DNA of 64,000 nucleotides from DATMNI01 sp963817515 (GTDB taxonomy: Bacteria > Acidobacteriota > Terriglobia > Bryobacterales > Bryobacteraceae), in assembly GCA_963817515.1 (NCBI GenBank), contig CAWFPJ010000036.1, positions 12,529 through 76,528 of the forward strand, given 5' to 3'. The notes under the pieces are model-generated. The model searched no databases, was not told the DNA's origin, and saw only the letters and a list, made by a program, of their open reading frames with translations. The translations under genes were made by a program, and so were the position numbers. Below are positions 45,657 to 55,111 of the stretch, piece by piece. The first letter of the stretch is position 1; the number at the start of each line of letters is the position of its first letter.

Positions 45657-47701
45657 TGACGGGATCTAAATCATCCCTGACCCAAACGCATTTGTTCGAG
45701 TCAACCACGCGGAAACGTAAATGGTCATTAGCAAATGTAATGGCATTGGAGTGGCTACTTGTTGGCGTCGTCATCACAGCAGGCTTGGCGTACAGAGGCG
45801 CCAAGCTGGACTCGATCGGATTCTGGTGCGATGAAGCAGAGTCGTCTATCAATGCCCTGACGATTCTTCAGAAAGGGTATCCGACAAATCAGTATCTGGG
45901 GCTGCCGATTTACGAGAATACGCTCGTTCAACGGTGGCCGGACAATCCAGAGTACGAATTCAAGGACATCAGTTATTCCAGTAAGGGTGTTGCCGTTTAT
46001 CACGCCTGGTTGCCGCTTTACGCCATTGCGGCATCCTTTGCGCTGCACAATATCAAGCCGGACGAGCTCAGGGCATCGATGGATGCCAAATATGCGGTCG
46101 AGGACTGGAAGCGGATCACTCGGGCTGGCCGTCTCCCCGGCGTCGCGTTTTTCGGGATATTTCTTTTTTTTGCTTTCGCAGCCGGGACAGCATTTTACGG
46201 CCGCGACGCGGGTTGGATCGCGTTACTATGGCTAACATTTAGTCCGTCGCATGCGGACTCATTCACGCAGGCGCGGTATTATTCCGCCGCCATTGCGATC
46301 AGTACTGGCTGCTGCCTGATGGTGTGGATTATGGTTAGTAAACGGGAATGGAAGCATTTTCTTGGGGGCAGTTTATTGTTCGTGTTGCTATTCCACACAC
46401 ACCTCCTCTCGTTCGCGGTGGCATGCACGATGGTCGGCCTATTGTTGCCGGTGACCGTTTACCGAAGCCCGAGGACTCTCGTAAAGTTCGCTGCTTTTGG
46501 AGCTCTCGTCGCGGCCGGAACCCTTCCCTGGTTTTTCCTGACCGATTTTTACCGGCATCACGCCGGAATCCCGCGAGGATGGTCGCTTCTGTCGCTGCCA
46601 GCGGACTTTCTTCAGTTTCCTATAGCCCGGCCGCTTATGGTGGCCCTGCCGTGTTTGTTCGTGCTTCTCTTCTTGGTTGCGCGGGCGCGTTCGGGTGTTC
46701 CGGCCTATCTGAAAGCTCCCCTGGCGGACTCACTTTTGCCGCTGTCGTTTTTAGCAGCCTGGACAATATGCGGCTATTCGCTGTTTCTTTTGTTGATGCC
46801 CGCAGCCAGTTTCTTCAACATTACCATCAGCTATTGGGGACCCGAGCACCTGATTATCCCAGTGATTGCCGCGGCCCTGATCCGAGCCGGGCGGGCAAGC
46901 TTCACACCAAAACGGCCGTCAGGAGTCTTTGCATTCGGCAATGAGCGATTTCCCAAGTGGGCTATCGCGGCAGGTCTATTGCTGGGAGCTTTGTACTCTT
47001 CGCAGCCGCACAGAATGAACGGCACGCCGTGGCAGGAACTTGATCAGATTGCGAGCCGTCTTCGCGCCATGAATCTTAGGAGAGACACCAGGCTTTACGC
47101 TTCGCCCAATGACCATCTGATACTGAGTCTTTACCTGGGCTTGCCTTTTCAAAGCATAGGGCCTATACGAAAGAATTTCCTTGACCGGTATCCGGGAGAT
47201 GTCGTCCTTTTACAACGCGAAGCATTCGACCGCGACCCTGGCGCGATTGGGCCCAAGGAACTAGAGATGGATGCCGTTCAGAATAGCCGAAGTCTGTCCG
47301 CCGCTGACGCGCAACACCTGTCGGCCGCCTTGCGAACGCGACATTTCCGGAAAACGGTCCTCGACAATGTCACGGGTGCGCCGGCGGCCATCGAGAGCGT
47401 TCCGTTTTTCGCCGCGAGGGCGTATGAGCAGTACGAGAAACAAAGTCGCGCCGTCGCTTCCGGGTGGACAAAGTGGTTGACAACGCGCGGCTTTGCCATC
47501 GCGAACGGCCTCGAGTTTAAGGAAGTGTTCTGCTATCGCTTCGTTGATCCCAATTCCCGACGGGGTCCGAAGCTGAACTACGCCGCGAGGCTGCGCGGGG
47601 CGCAGGCGGATGTTCTGATCCGGTCGGGCACGGTGATATACCGTTCGTCAGGGCGAAGGCCGCTCGACGCGGGCGGGATCGATTTCACGTTCGTCTATTG
47701 A
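45656..47701 (+). CDS. Polytopic membrane protein, GT-C/ArnT-like glycosyltransferase
   Basis: About 681 residues from ATG 45656 (MTGSKSSLTQTHLFESTTRK). After a first membrane helix (ALEWLLVGVVITAGLAYRGA) comes SIGFWCDEAESSIN, whose acidic D-E pair matches the catalytic first loop of GT-C enzymes of the GT39/ArnT type. About ten further hydrophobic segments follow (LPGVAFFGIFLFFAFAAGTA, FLGGSLLFVLLFHTHLLSFA, LVKFAAFGALVAAGTLPWFF, LMVALPCLFVLLFLVARARS). A soluble C-terminal part of ~200 residues is less hydrophobic. Probably transfers a sugar from a lipid-linked donor; unproven. The SDR gene overlaps its start. Confidence 0.82.
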   Translation: MTGSKSSLTQTHLFESTTRKRKWSLANVMALEWLLVGVVITAGLAYRGAKLDSIGFWCDEAESSINALTILQKGYPTNQYLGLPIYENTLVQRWPDNPEYEFKDISYSSKGVAVYHAWLPLYAIAASFALHNIKPDELRASMDAKYAVEDWKRITRAGRLPGVAFFGIFLFFAFAAGTAFYGRDAGWIALLWLTFSPSHADSFTQARYYSAAIAISTGCCLMVWIMVSKREWKHFLGGSLLFVLLFHTHLLSFAVACTMVGLLLPVTVYRSPRTLVKFAAFGALVAAGTLPWFFLTDFYRHHAGIPRGWSLLSLPADFLQFPIARPLMVALPCLFVLLFLVARARSGVPAYLKAPLADSLLPLSFLAAWTICGYSLFLLLMPAASFFNITISYWGPEHLIIPVIAAALIRAGRASFTPKRPSGVFAFGNERFPKWAIAAGLLLGALYSSQPHRMNGTPWQELDQIASRLRAMNLRRDTRLYASPNDHLILSLYLGLPFQSIGPIRKNFLDRYPGDVVLLQREAFDRDPGAIGPKELEMDAVQNSRSLSAADAQHLSAALRTRHFRKTVLDNVTGAPAAIESVPFFAARAYEQYEKQSRAVASGWTKWLTTRGFAIANGLEFKEVFCYRFVDPNSRRGPKLNYAARLRGAQADVLIRSGTVIYRSSGRRPLDAGGIDFTFVY

Positions 47702-47794
47702 GTTGAGCTCGAACCGCTACGGAGTTGCAAAACCAACGAGGCCCCGGGATAGCATCTGACGGGTGATAGTAGTCAACAACTCTGCGCATCGAAA

Positions 47795-48245
47795 TTGACC
47801 AGGCCGGGTGGCAACGAGGATACGACGACGGCGCCGCCGGCCGCCGGGACTCCGGAATGGACGGACGTGCGCTTGGAGCCTGCCGAAGGCGCGCACCATG
47901 GGTATTTGACGGTCAGGCGGAAGAACACGAAGAACTCGAAGACGAGCAATGTGCCCCTGACCGCTCGCGCTGTGGAAGTCCTGCGGCGCCGCAAGCCGGC
48001 CGACCGCGGGCTCGTCGTTCGGCACACGATTGGGCGAGACTGGAGCCGACGCATTTACTATCATGAAACTGATGGGACACAGCTCGGTCACAGTCTGGCA
48101 GCGGTATGTTCATCCCTCCCCCGAGGCCATGGAGAGCGCGGCCGCCCGTATGGAGGACTGGCGTTCGGTAAGGTTGCGCGGAGTGGGCACAGAATTAGGC
48201 ACGGTGTCCGAGCCAGCTTCTGCCAGAAAGTTGCAAGTTGTTTAG
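47795..48245 (+). pseudogene. Decayed tyrosine recombinase (phage-type integrase)
   Basis: The frame starting 47795 includes GYLTVRRKNTKNSKTSNVPL and TARAVEVLRRRKPADRG, typical of the middle of a tyrosine recombinase catalytic domain. The C-terminal part is in the next frame (GETGADAFTIMKLMGHSSVT and VWQRYVHPSPEAMESA), giving the conserved HxxR-region GHSSVTVxQRY with the catalytic Tyr. The connecting RHTxxTRL part is shortened (RHTIGRD) and the N-terminal domain is absent. The remnant ends 9 bases before the tRNA-Leu. Confidence 0.82.
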
Positions 48246-48254
48246 TTTCAATGT

Positions 48255-48343
48255 GCCCGGGTGGCGAAATCGGCAGACGCAGAGGACTTAAAATCCTCTT
48301 CCTGGAAACGGGAGTGCGGGTTCAATTCCCGCCCCGGGCACCA
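48255..48343 (+). tRNA. tRNA-Leu (anticodon UAA)
   Basis: 89 bases with encoded CCA. Acceptor GCCCGGG pairs with CCCGGGC; the anticodon arm GAGGA-CTTAAAA-TCCTC gives UAA; a variable arm (CTTCCTGGAAACGGGAG) typical of Leu follows, and the T arm is GCGGGTTCAATTCCCGC. The 5' portion through the anticodon loop is the right attachment site of the island. Confidence 0.97.
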
Positions 48344-48666
48344 ACTAAATCAATGGTTTAGACCGAAGATGGGGGCATCGCATCACTTCCTCCCCCTAGC
48401 GCACCAGCGCTACCTAGCATGTCCTCGATGAAGATACCTGTCCGTAGTCAGAACAAGATCCGCACGGCTCGCGAGGTTAAGTAAAGTAAGCTGGCTGGTG
48501 CCGGGCGGCGGCGGCTTCGAGGTGAAGGTGGCACCTACGGCCGGGCCAGGTAACCCGGGCGATGCGGCCCGACCCAGGTCGCCCACTGCCTGCTTAGGCG
48601 ATGGCCAACGGATCTCAACCTATTGATTCCACGAGATCTGGGAGTTCTGTCTACTTACAGGGCCCG
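48344..48666. other. Intergenic stretch, no supported gene
   Basis: A 323-base gap between tRNA-Leu and the amidohydrolase gene. It contains a GC-rich portion near 48500-48560 but no convincing coding frame, tRNA or repeat. Confidence 0.5.
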
Positions 48667-49638
48667 TCAAGCCGACGGTTGCTTCGGATCGCGCCTGACC
48701 CAGCGAAACGCCGGCACCGAGTTTTTCCAAAAGAACTTCTCTGCCGCCGGCCGCCCCTTCGCCATGAAGTAGGCCCGCATGATCTCGATATTGGTTCTCA
48801 TTTTTTCAATGGGCGACGGTGTGCCAGGCGTTCGCGACCAGCCTGCTGCAAAGACAAGGTAGTCTTCGCCAAAAATCTCCCAGATGAAATCGAGCATCGG
48901 CTTATAAACCGCCGGATCGGTCTGCGGTTGCGCGGCGGGGCTGCGAGGTAGTCCCGAGATTTTGGCGTACGCCTTTCTCGCCCGGAGCTCTTTCAGGTTC
49001 TTCGAATAGCCTCGCAAGACTTCTGGGTCGGTGGGCAGGGGAAGCGCCTGCAGGTGTCCCACGACCACACGCAGGTCGGGAACTTTGTCCGTCAGGCGCA
49101 CCGTGGCCTCTATCAGATCGAAGCGCGGGTTCGCCACTTCCAGAGTGAGCCCCGTATGCGCGAAGGCCTTCATGTTGTCGATGAATTCAGGCTTCTGCAC
49201 CGCCGCAACCAGGTCGTGGCCCGGCCACACATTGCCGTACCGAATCCCGAGAAACAGCTTGTTGCGATGGTACCTTTCCAGGTACTCGCGAAACTCGGGT
49301 TTCGTGGGATCGAGGTCGCCGATCATGCCGACGATGATTGGCGCGTCCTTGATGGTCTCGAGCACCCACAGGTTGTCCTCCACCCAGGGGCTGGCTTCGA
49401 CTTTGATACCACCGGTGATCCCGAGCGGGGTCACGTCCTCGCGATACTGCTGCGGCAGGGCTTGAGGCGGATTCGGGCCGGGGGGATAGGGTACGCCCTG
49501 CGGACGGGTTGGGTCGTAGAGATGCAAGTGCGTGTCGATGATCGGGATCTCCTCATCGCCCGCAGCGGCTACGCTGGATACGGCGACGGTCGTGGCTACG
49601 CCGAGGAAAGCTCTGCGGCTGCAATGGTTCTGCTTCAT
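48667..49638 (-). CDS. Exported amidohydrolase_2 family protein
   Basis: About 323 residues from ATG 49638 (MKQNHCSRRAFLGVATTVAV), a Tat-type twin-arginine signal. The TIM-barrel metallohydrolase reads IPIIDTHLHLYDPTRPQGVP (HxH motif), IVGMIGDLDPTKPEFREYLE, LEVANPRFDLIEATVRLTDK, and RVVVGHLQALPLPTD. Family members are metal-dependent lactonases/decarboxylases (fucolactonase-like), but the substrate is unknown. A longer frame to 50151 lies antisense inside the ankyrin gene and is rejected. Last gene of the DUF1592-DUF1552-ankyrin operon. Confidence 0.85.
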   Translation of the reverse strand: MKQNHCSRRAFLGVATTVAVSSVAAAGDEEIPIIDTHLHLYDPTRPQGVPYPPGPNPPQALPQQYREDVTPLGITGGIKVEASPWVEDNLWVLETIKDAPIIVGMIGDLDPTKPEFREYLERYHRNKLFLGIRYGNVWPGHDLVAAVQKPEFIDNMKAFAHTGLTLEVANPRFDLIEATVRLTDKVPDLRVVVGHLQALPLPTDPEVLRGYSKNLKELRARKAYAKISGLPRSPAAQPQTDPAVYKPMLDFIWEIFGEDYLVFAAGWSRTPGTPSPIEKMRTNIEIMRAYFMAKGRPAAEKFFWKNSVPAFRWVRRDPKQPSA

Positions 49639-49661
49639 CTTTGCGATTGAACTCCTTCGGA

Positions 49662-51389
49662 TCATTTCCGAACTTCGCCCGCGGAGTCGGTATCCAGCCG
49701 TCCCTTCAACAGTTTCCTGATCGCGTCTGTCGTTGTTGTATCGCGCTTCACCTCGCGGTCCGGCTTGTCCTCGGCGGCCTCGCGCGACCGCGCTTCGCGG
49801 TAGCGTTCCTGGTGATCCGCCAGGTCGAGAGGCGTTTCGCCTTCCCGGTTCTTCCCGTCCAGCGGAACTCCGATGGAAAACAGATATTCGAGCACCTCTG
49901 GTGCGTTTGCCCCGGCGGCGATATGCATGACGGTCTGATCCCGCCGCGGTAGCGAAATCGGTTTCACCGGGTCGGCGAAGTGATCCGTCGGACTGTATCG
50001 GGCGGTCAGGTTCGCTCCGCGCGCGACCATTTCCTTTACGATCGCGACGTGGGTCGACAGCACCGCCACCGAAAACGGCGTATGGCCATCCTTGCGCAGC
50101 AGGTTCGGATTCGCGCCCTTCTCCGCCAGCATCGTGACCAGCGGCAGACAATCCGAATTCGCCGCAATGTGGAACGCCGAGGATCCGGGAGGCGCGGGGT
50201 TGATGCGCACATCCCCCACCGGTCCGGATGTAGGATAGAGCGTCTGCCGGTTCGGGTCGGCACCAGCGTCGAGCAGTCGTTGAACCATCGCCAATGCTTC
50301 GGCGAGCCGGCCTTTCGCTTCAGGAAGAAGGTCGGCACGCTCCGTTGCCCTCCGCGTGGCTCGGCCATTGCCGTAGGCGGAGCGATCGCGTCCGAGCGTC
50401 GTGATCGCCGCCACAGCCAGCGCGGCGCCGTGGAGCGGCGTGTAGCCGGCGCCATCTGACACGTTCACCTTCGCGCCGCGATCGAGCAGAAAGCGGGCCA
50501 TCGCCACGTCCGCGCCGAATCGCGCGGAACTGCCCGCCGGCGCAGGGGCGCCCTTCCCTGCGACAAATTCCTTCCCCAGCGGATCCCACTTGTACAATGC
50601 CGCCAGCAGTGGCGTAGACCCGTCCGCCGCCGCGGCGTTCACATCCACGCCGGCATCCACCAGGATCCGTGCGGAGTCGAGGTCATGCTTCTGCACGGCG
50701 AACATTAGCGCGTTCTGGCCACCCTGTTTGCTGTTGTACGTTCCATCGTTATTCCAGGGAATGCCGGTCTTGCCGATCGTGCTGGTGGTTGGTGTATAGA
50801 TCGTCGACGTGATGTCCCAGGACTTCGAAGTGGCGCGCACGTCCGCCCCATGTTGCACCATAAGGCGCACGATCTCCGGATGCCCGGCCGCCCACATCAG
50901 CGCTGTTTGGCCGAACTTCTTCTCGCGCGCATTCACCTCCGCGCGGTGGTCGAGCAGCATCTGCATAACCTCGACCTGCCCCAGGCGCGCCGCCGCCATC
51001 AACGGCGTCTCACCGTCTTCGCGCGCCAGGCTCGGGTCGGCGCGGTTCTCAAGCAACAGCTTCACGATGTCCGTAGAGCCGCTGGTGATCGCAACGTAGA
51101 GCGGCCCGATGCCCTGTTCATTGGCCAAATTTGGGTTGGCACCCGCCTTCACGAGCAGCGATGCGATCTCCCGATTGCACCGCAGGGCCGCCCAGGCAAG
51201 TGCCGTCGCGCCGTCTTCTTCGCGAGCATTGACGTCGATTTTCTGACGCAAAAGCGCGGCCACCGCCGGGCGGTCTTCGTTTTGTACCGCCGTGAACAGC
51301 GCGCCACCGGATTCCGCCGCGGCCACGGGCAATGCGGCAAGCAGCAAACACCAGACAGCAGCGCGGGTGAGAGTGAATTCGTTCGTCAC
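49662..51389 (-). CDS. Exported ankyrin-repeat protein
   Basis: 575 residues. The N-terminus MTNEFTLTRAAVWCLLLAAL (PVAAAESGG) is a signal peptide. Many ankyrin repeats follow: GALFTAVQNEDRPAVAALLR, DGATALAWAALRCNREIASL, GIGPLYVAITSGSTDIVKLL, DGETPLMAAARLGQVEVMQM, GQTALMWAAGHPEIVRLMVQ, and, near the end, DQTVMHIAAGANAPEVLEYL and EGETPLDLADHQERYREARS. Such exported ankyrin proteins are frequent beside DUF1592/DUF1552 genes in this group and probably mediate protein contacts. The stop is 23 bases before the amidohydrolase start. Confidence 0.9.
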   Translation of the reverse strand: MTNEFTLTRAAVWCLLLAALPVAAAESGGALFTAVQNEDRPAVAALLRQKIDVNAREEDGATALAWAALRCNREIASLLVKAGANPNLANEQGIGPLYVAITSGSTDIVKLLLENRADPSLAREDGETPLMAAARLGQVEVMQMLLDHRAEVNAREKKFGQTALMWAAGHPEIVRLMVQHGADVRATSKSWDITSTIYTPTTSTIGKTGIPWNNDGTYNSKQGGQNALMFAVQKHDLDSARILVDAGVDVNAAAADGSTPLLAALYKWDPLGKEFVAGKGAPAPAGSSARFGADVAMARFLLDRGAKVNVSDGAGYTPLHGAALAVAAITTLGRDRSAYGNGRATRRATERADLLPEAKGRLAEALAMVQRLLDAGADPNRQTLYPTSGPVGDVRINPAPPGSSAFHIAANSDCLPLVTMLAEKGANPNLLRKDGHTPFSVAVLSTHVAIVKEMVARGANLTARYSPTDHFADPVKPISLPRRDQTVMHIAAGANAPEVLEYLFSIGVPLDGKNREGETPLDLADHQERYREARSREAAEDKPDREVKRDTTTTDAIRKLLKGRLDTDSAGEVRK

Positions 51390-51392
51390 GCT

Positions 51393-52691
51393 CTACACCT
51401 CCAGGCGATTCAGTTTGCCGGTGCTGTCCCCGAGTTTCTCCGTGGGCACACCCACTTTGTCAAGCATCGTGAGATACAGGTTGGTCAATGGCGTGGTGTC
51501 GCCCGGGTACACGATGAACCGCCCACCCGCTACGCGTCCGGCCGCACCTCCGGCCACGATGATCGGCAGGTCGTGCTGGCTGTGCACGGTGGGTACGCTC
51601 AGATCGCTGCCATACATGATTAACGAGTGGTCCAGCAGTGTCGAATTGCCTTCTTTCAGGGCGTCCAGCCTGGTCAGGAAAGAGGCAAACAACTCGGACT
51701 GATTCACGTTGATCTTCGCCAGGGCGTCGAGCTTGTCCGCCTCAAAGTTGTGATGAGAAATCTCGTGGTGCCCCATCGAAATGCCGATGTGCGGAAACGT
51801 CATCGACGAGGCTTCCCGCGCCATCATGAAGGTCCAGACACGCGTCAGGTCGGCCTGTAGTGCCAGTGCCTGCAGGTCGAACATGATCTTGACGTGCTCG
51901 GGCCATGAGTCCGGAACCCCGGCGGGGCGGGACACTTCCGGAAGGTCCACCGGTTTCTTCTCCAGGGCCACCTTGATGCGGCGCTCGATATCGCGGATCG
52001 ACTGAAGATATTCGTCCAGCTTGCGGTTGTCGCTGGGGCCGAGCCGCGCTTTCAATTCCTGGATGCGCGCCGTGACCGTATCCAGGCTGCTCTGATCCGC
52101 CTCGCGGCGCTCCGCGGCGGCAGCCCGGTCGATCTTGCCGCCGTCGCCAAAAAGCCGCTCGAAGACCCGGCGCGGGTTGGGCTCGAACGGCAATGGAGTT
52201 GTGGCGCTCTTGTAGGAAACACCTCCCAAGGCGCCGTTGTATTCGGTGGCCAGTTCCAGCGAGGCAAACTGGGTTTCTTTGCCCAGCGCCTGCGCCGCAA
52301 CCTGATCCACCGAAATGCCGACTTGAATCTTACCCCTGACCATTTCAACGCCCGTCATGAAAGAGGCCAGGGCGCGGTCGTGGAAGCCGGCCTTCGTACG
52401 GTCCGGGTCCGAAGACAGTCCGCTGAGAACGACAAATTTTTTCTTGTGCGGCGCGAGCGGAGTCAGCGCTTCACTTAGCTGATAGTCGGCGGCTTCGCCT
52501 TTGGGCCGCCACCTGTCCACGTTCACGCCCAGCGTGTAAAACACGAAACCGAGCCGCCGCACAGGAGCCGCCGCCGTGAACCGGTCCGCCTTTAAGGCGG
52601 GGATCATCGCGTCGAGCAAAGGCAGCGCCAGGGCAGTGCCTGCGCCACGCAGGAAGGTTCGTCGGGGAAGATGTTTCCGGGTAATGATCAT
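51393..52691 (-). CDS. DUF1552 domain-containing protein
   Basis: 432 residues with a Tat-like start (MIITRKHLPRRTFLRGAGTA, then LALPLLDAMIP). Conserved DUF1552 sequence: VRRLGFVFYTLGVNVDRWRP, LTPLAPHKKKFVVLSGLSSD, SVDQVAAQALGKETQFASLE, YLQSIRDIERRIKVALEK, HVKIMFDLQALALQADLTRV, and GHHEISHHNFEADKLDALAK. Role unknown; always paired with the DUF1592-type cytochrome. The ATGA overlap with the upstream gene at 52688-52691 indicates coupled translation. The ankyrin gene starts 3 bases downstream of the stop. Confidence 0.92.
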   Translation of the reverse strand: MIITRKHLPRRTFLRGAGTALALPLLDAMIPALKADRFTAAAPVRRLGFVFYTLGVNVDRWRPKGEAADYQLSEALTPLAPHKKKFVVLSGLSSDPDRTKAGFHDRALASFMTGVEMVRGKIQVGISVDQVAAQALGKETQFASLELATEYNGALGGVSYKSATTPLPFEPNPRRVFERLFGDGGKIDRAAAAERREADQSSLDTVTARIQELKARLGPSDNRKLDEYLQSIRDIERRIKVALEKKPVDLPEVSRPAGVPDSWPEHVKIMFDLQALALQADLTRVWTFMMAREASSMTFPHIGISMGHHEISHHNFEADKLDALAKINVNQSELFASFLTRLDALKEGNSTLLDHSLIMYGSDLSVPTVHSQHDLPIIVAGGAAGRVAGGRFIVYPGDTTPLTNLYLTMLDKVGVPTEKLGDSTGKLNRLEV

Positions 52692-55078
52692 GATGTGTTT
52701 TTTGCCTGCACTTGCCGCATCTGGAACGGAACGCTGTTCACGATGGCGGCAATCACGTCCTGAATCCGGTATCCGCCGGCTTCGGTTTGCCGCATGATCT
52801 GGCGGATCGCCGGCTGGTCGCGGGCGTCCAGTTCACGCCCCAGAGCGTACATCAGCAGGCGGGCGATGGTCGCCGAGGTGAACTCATCGGGGCGGCCGAG
52901 CAGGTACTGCTTCAAGCCCCGCGGGCCGGAAAAACTCGTGCCGTTGGGCATTTTGGCGGAAGCCTCGATTTCGCCGCCCTCCTCCCGAGTCCGCCATCGG
53001 CCGATCACGTCGAAATTTTCGAGCGCGAACCCCAACGGGTCCATGCGCGCGTGGCAGGAAGCACACACTGCGTCCTTGCGATGCCGCTCGATCTGCTGCC
53101 GCACCGTGAGCTTCTCGCCCTTGCCGACGCTTGCTTCAAGCGGCGGCACGCCGGATGGCGGAGGAGGCGGCGGCGGCGAGTTCAGCATGCTGTCGAGTAT
53201 CCACTTGCCGCGGAGAATCGGCGACGTGGTGGTCTTATGCGATGTGAGCAGCAGGATGCTGCCCTGCCCCAGGATTCCTCCGCGCTCGGGTGCGGCCGCC
53301 AGTGAGACGCGACGGAAGCCAGGTCCGATGACGCCGGGAATGCCGTACAGCCGTGCGAGCTTTTCGTTGAGATACGTGTAGTCCGCGGCGAGAAGGTCGA
53401 GCACGCTTCGATTCTCGCGGAGGATGCTGCCCACGAATAGACGCGTCTCTTCTTCGAAGGCGGCGGCCAGCGCACCGTCGAAATCGGGAAAGGCCATCGG
53501 ATCCGGCTTGGCTTCCGCCAAACTGCGCAGCCCCAGCCACTGTCCGGCGAAGTTGTCGAACATCGCGGCCGCCGCCGGGGCGGCGAGCATGCGGCGCACC
53601 TGCGCGTCGAGCGTTGCCTTGCGGCGCAGCTTCCCGTCCTGCGCGGCGCCCAGCAGTTCGTCGTCGGGAATGCTGTTCCACAAAAAAAACGAGAGCCGCG
53701 AAGCCAGTTCCGGCTGGGAAACTTTTTGCGCGCTGCCCGCGGCGGCGCCGGGCGGATCAAATTCGAGGCGAAACAGAAAATCGGGAGCGAGGAGCAGGCT
53801 CGCAAGAGCGGCGGCGATGGAGGCATCGAAGTTGTGTTTTCGCCTCGCAATTTCGAACTGTGTGAGAAATGGCTTGACGTCCGACGGGCCTACTTCGCGG
53901 CGGAAAGCGCGCCGCGCGATAGTGGAGAGAATCTTCGACGCGCAGGCGGGCTCTTCTGCCGGAGCCGCGGCCCGGCATATGAAAACCCGCCGCCGGCTAG
54001 GCGTTTCATCAGCGCCTCTGGCATTGTAAGGTCCGGAAATCTCCAGGCGGTCCATAGCCGGCGGACCGGGCGTCCCGGCAAAGGCCGCCTCGCCCACGGT
54101 CATGCCCCCGATCTCAAAGGTCTTCACGCGGTGGTTGTCTACACGCAACTCGAGAGTGGGGTGAATCGCCGAACCACGCGTGTCCAGCGGGCCTCCCAGC
54201 GGCGGGCCCCCGGGGCCGGCGACATTCGGAACCGGACCCTCCCGTTCGGCGAATTCGTCGGGGAAGGTGGCGATGACCACGTGCGGGCCGGCCTTTACGT
54301 CCACTCGCGTCTGAAAGAAGCGGACACCTTCGCTCTTCGGCAGATCATTGCGTTCGAGAAAGGCCCGCAGGCTGTACTCGCCGTCAAACGGAAAATAGTG
54401 CTGAACACGAATACCGCCGCGTGTTCCAAACGGCATTCCCGGGCCAAGCCAGGCGGACTGCGCATCGAGGGCGCGGAAACTATCCGTGACGGGCGACGGG
54501 TCGCCGGTGCCTGTGGCGTACTCGCTGACTCTTCGCGCGACTTTGAGATACTGCTCCAGCAGGAGCGGCGACATCGAAAGCGCGTCCCCGATATTATCGA
54601 ATCCTGCGGCGATCCCGTCGGGCGGAAGTTCGTCCTTCACGGGTAATTCGATCGCCAGCAGGTCGCGGATCGCATTGGCGTACTCGAGGCGGTTCAGGCG
54701 CCGGATCACGGGGCGACCAGCGTACGGTGCCGCGCGCGCGGCGGCGTCAAGGTCGTTGACAAGGCCCGTCGAAAACGCTCGCAGCGACGCGCCGTCGGGA
54801 CGCGGCACCCCTGCCGGCGGCATTTCGCCCGCCTTGAGCTTGCGAATTACCTTTTCCCAGAGATCAGGCCGCGCGGTCGGATTCGATGCCTCGGAGTTTT
54901 GGAGCACGATGCCCGCTGTCTTGGACGTTTCATTGTGACAGGACGCGCAATAACGGTCGAGAAAGGCCTGCCTGGAATCGGAGGAAGTCGCGGGCGCGGA
55001 CAGTACGACGGCTGCTGCCATAGACAACAGCAGAGCGGCATCGGCCGGAAACCGTCGGCGACTCTGGCTCACGCTCAC
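52688..55078 (-). CDS. Exported DUF1587/1592/1588/1585 cytochrome-like protein
   Basis: 796 residues with a signal (ALLLSMAAAVVLSAPATS). A heme c site lies near the start: DRYCASCHNETSKTAGIVLQ. Domains in order: DUF1587 (RRLNRLEYANAIRDLLAIEL), DUF1595 region, DUF1592 (LASRLSFFLWNSIPDDELLG and AMFDNFAGQWLGLRSLAEAK), DUF1588 (RGGILGQGSILLLTSHKTTT, with a second CxxCH in DAVCASCHARMDPLGFALEN), and DUF1585 at the end (GYRIQDVIAAIVNSVPFQMR). Exported redox or scaffold protein of unknown activity. First gene of the operon, followed by DUF1552 with a 4-base overlap. Confidence 0.92.
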   Translation of the reverse strand: MSVSQSRRRFPADAALLLSMAAAVVLSAPATSSDSRQAFLDRYCASCHNETSKTAGIVLQNSEASNPTARPDLWEKVIRKLKAGEMPPAGVPRPDGASLRAFSTGLVNDLDAAARAAPYAGRPVIRRLNRLEYANAIRDLLAIELPVKDELPPDGIAAGFDNIGDALSMSPLLLEQYLKVARRVSEYATGTGDPSPVTDSFRALDAQSAWLGPGMPFGTRGGIRVQHYFPFDGEYSLRAFLERNDLPKSEGVRFFQTRVDVKAGPHVVIATFPDEFAEREGPVPNVAGPGGPPLGGPLDTRGSAIHPTLELRVDNHRVKTFEIGGMTVGEAAFAGTPGPPAMDRLEISGPYNARGADETPSRRRVFICRAAAPAEEPACASKILSTIARRAFRREVGPSDVKPFLTQFEIARRKHNFDASIAAALASLLLAPDFLFRLEFDPPGAAAGSAQKVSQPELASRLSFFLWNSIPDDELLGAAQDGKLRRKATLDAQVRRMLAAPAAAAMFDNFAGQWLGLRSLAEAKPDPMAFPDFDGALAAAFEEETRLFVGSILRENRSVLDLLAADYTYLNEKLARLYGIPGVIGPGFRRVSLAAAPERGGILGQGSILLLTSHKTTTSPILRGKWILDSMLNSPPPPPPPSGVPPLEASVGKGEKLTVRQQIERHRKDAVCASCHARMDPLGFALENFDVIGRWRTREEGGEIEASAKMPNGTSFSGPRGLKQYLLGRPDEFTSATIARLLMYALGRELDARDQPAIRQIMRQTEAGGYRIQDVIAAIVNSVPFQMRQVQAKNTS

Positions 55079-55111
55079 GAACGACCCTCCACTCTAAGTG
55101 CTCGGCTTACC

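Larger units (their letters stand above)
44276..48296. mobile_element. Small tRNA-Leu-bounded genomic island
   Basis: Bounded by the truncated tRNA-Leu copy (44276-44316) and the matching 5' part of the complete tRNA-Leu (48255-48296) in direct orientation. Inside lie a GT2 remnant, an SDR, a membrane glycosyltransferase-like protein and, next to the right tRNA, a decayed tyrosine recombinase. Insertion via a tRNA gene with an adjacent recombinase is the classic layout of an integrative element. No phage structural or conjugation genes are present, so it is a minimal or reduced element. Confidence 0.75.

Noticed and set aside
49639..50151. N-terminal extension of the amidohydrolase gene
   Set aside because: Lies within the ankyrin gene in another frame; Tat signal starts at 49638.
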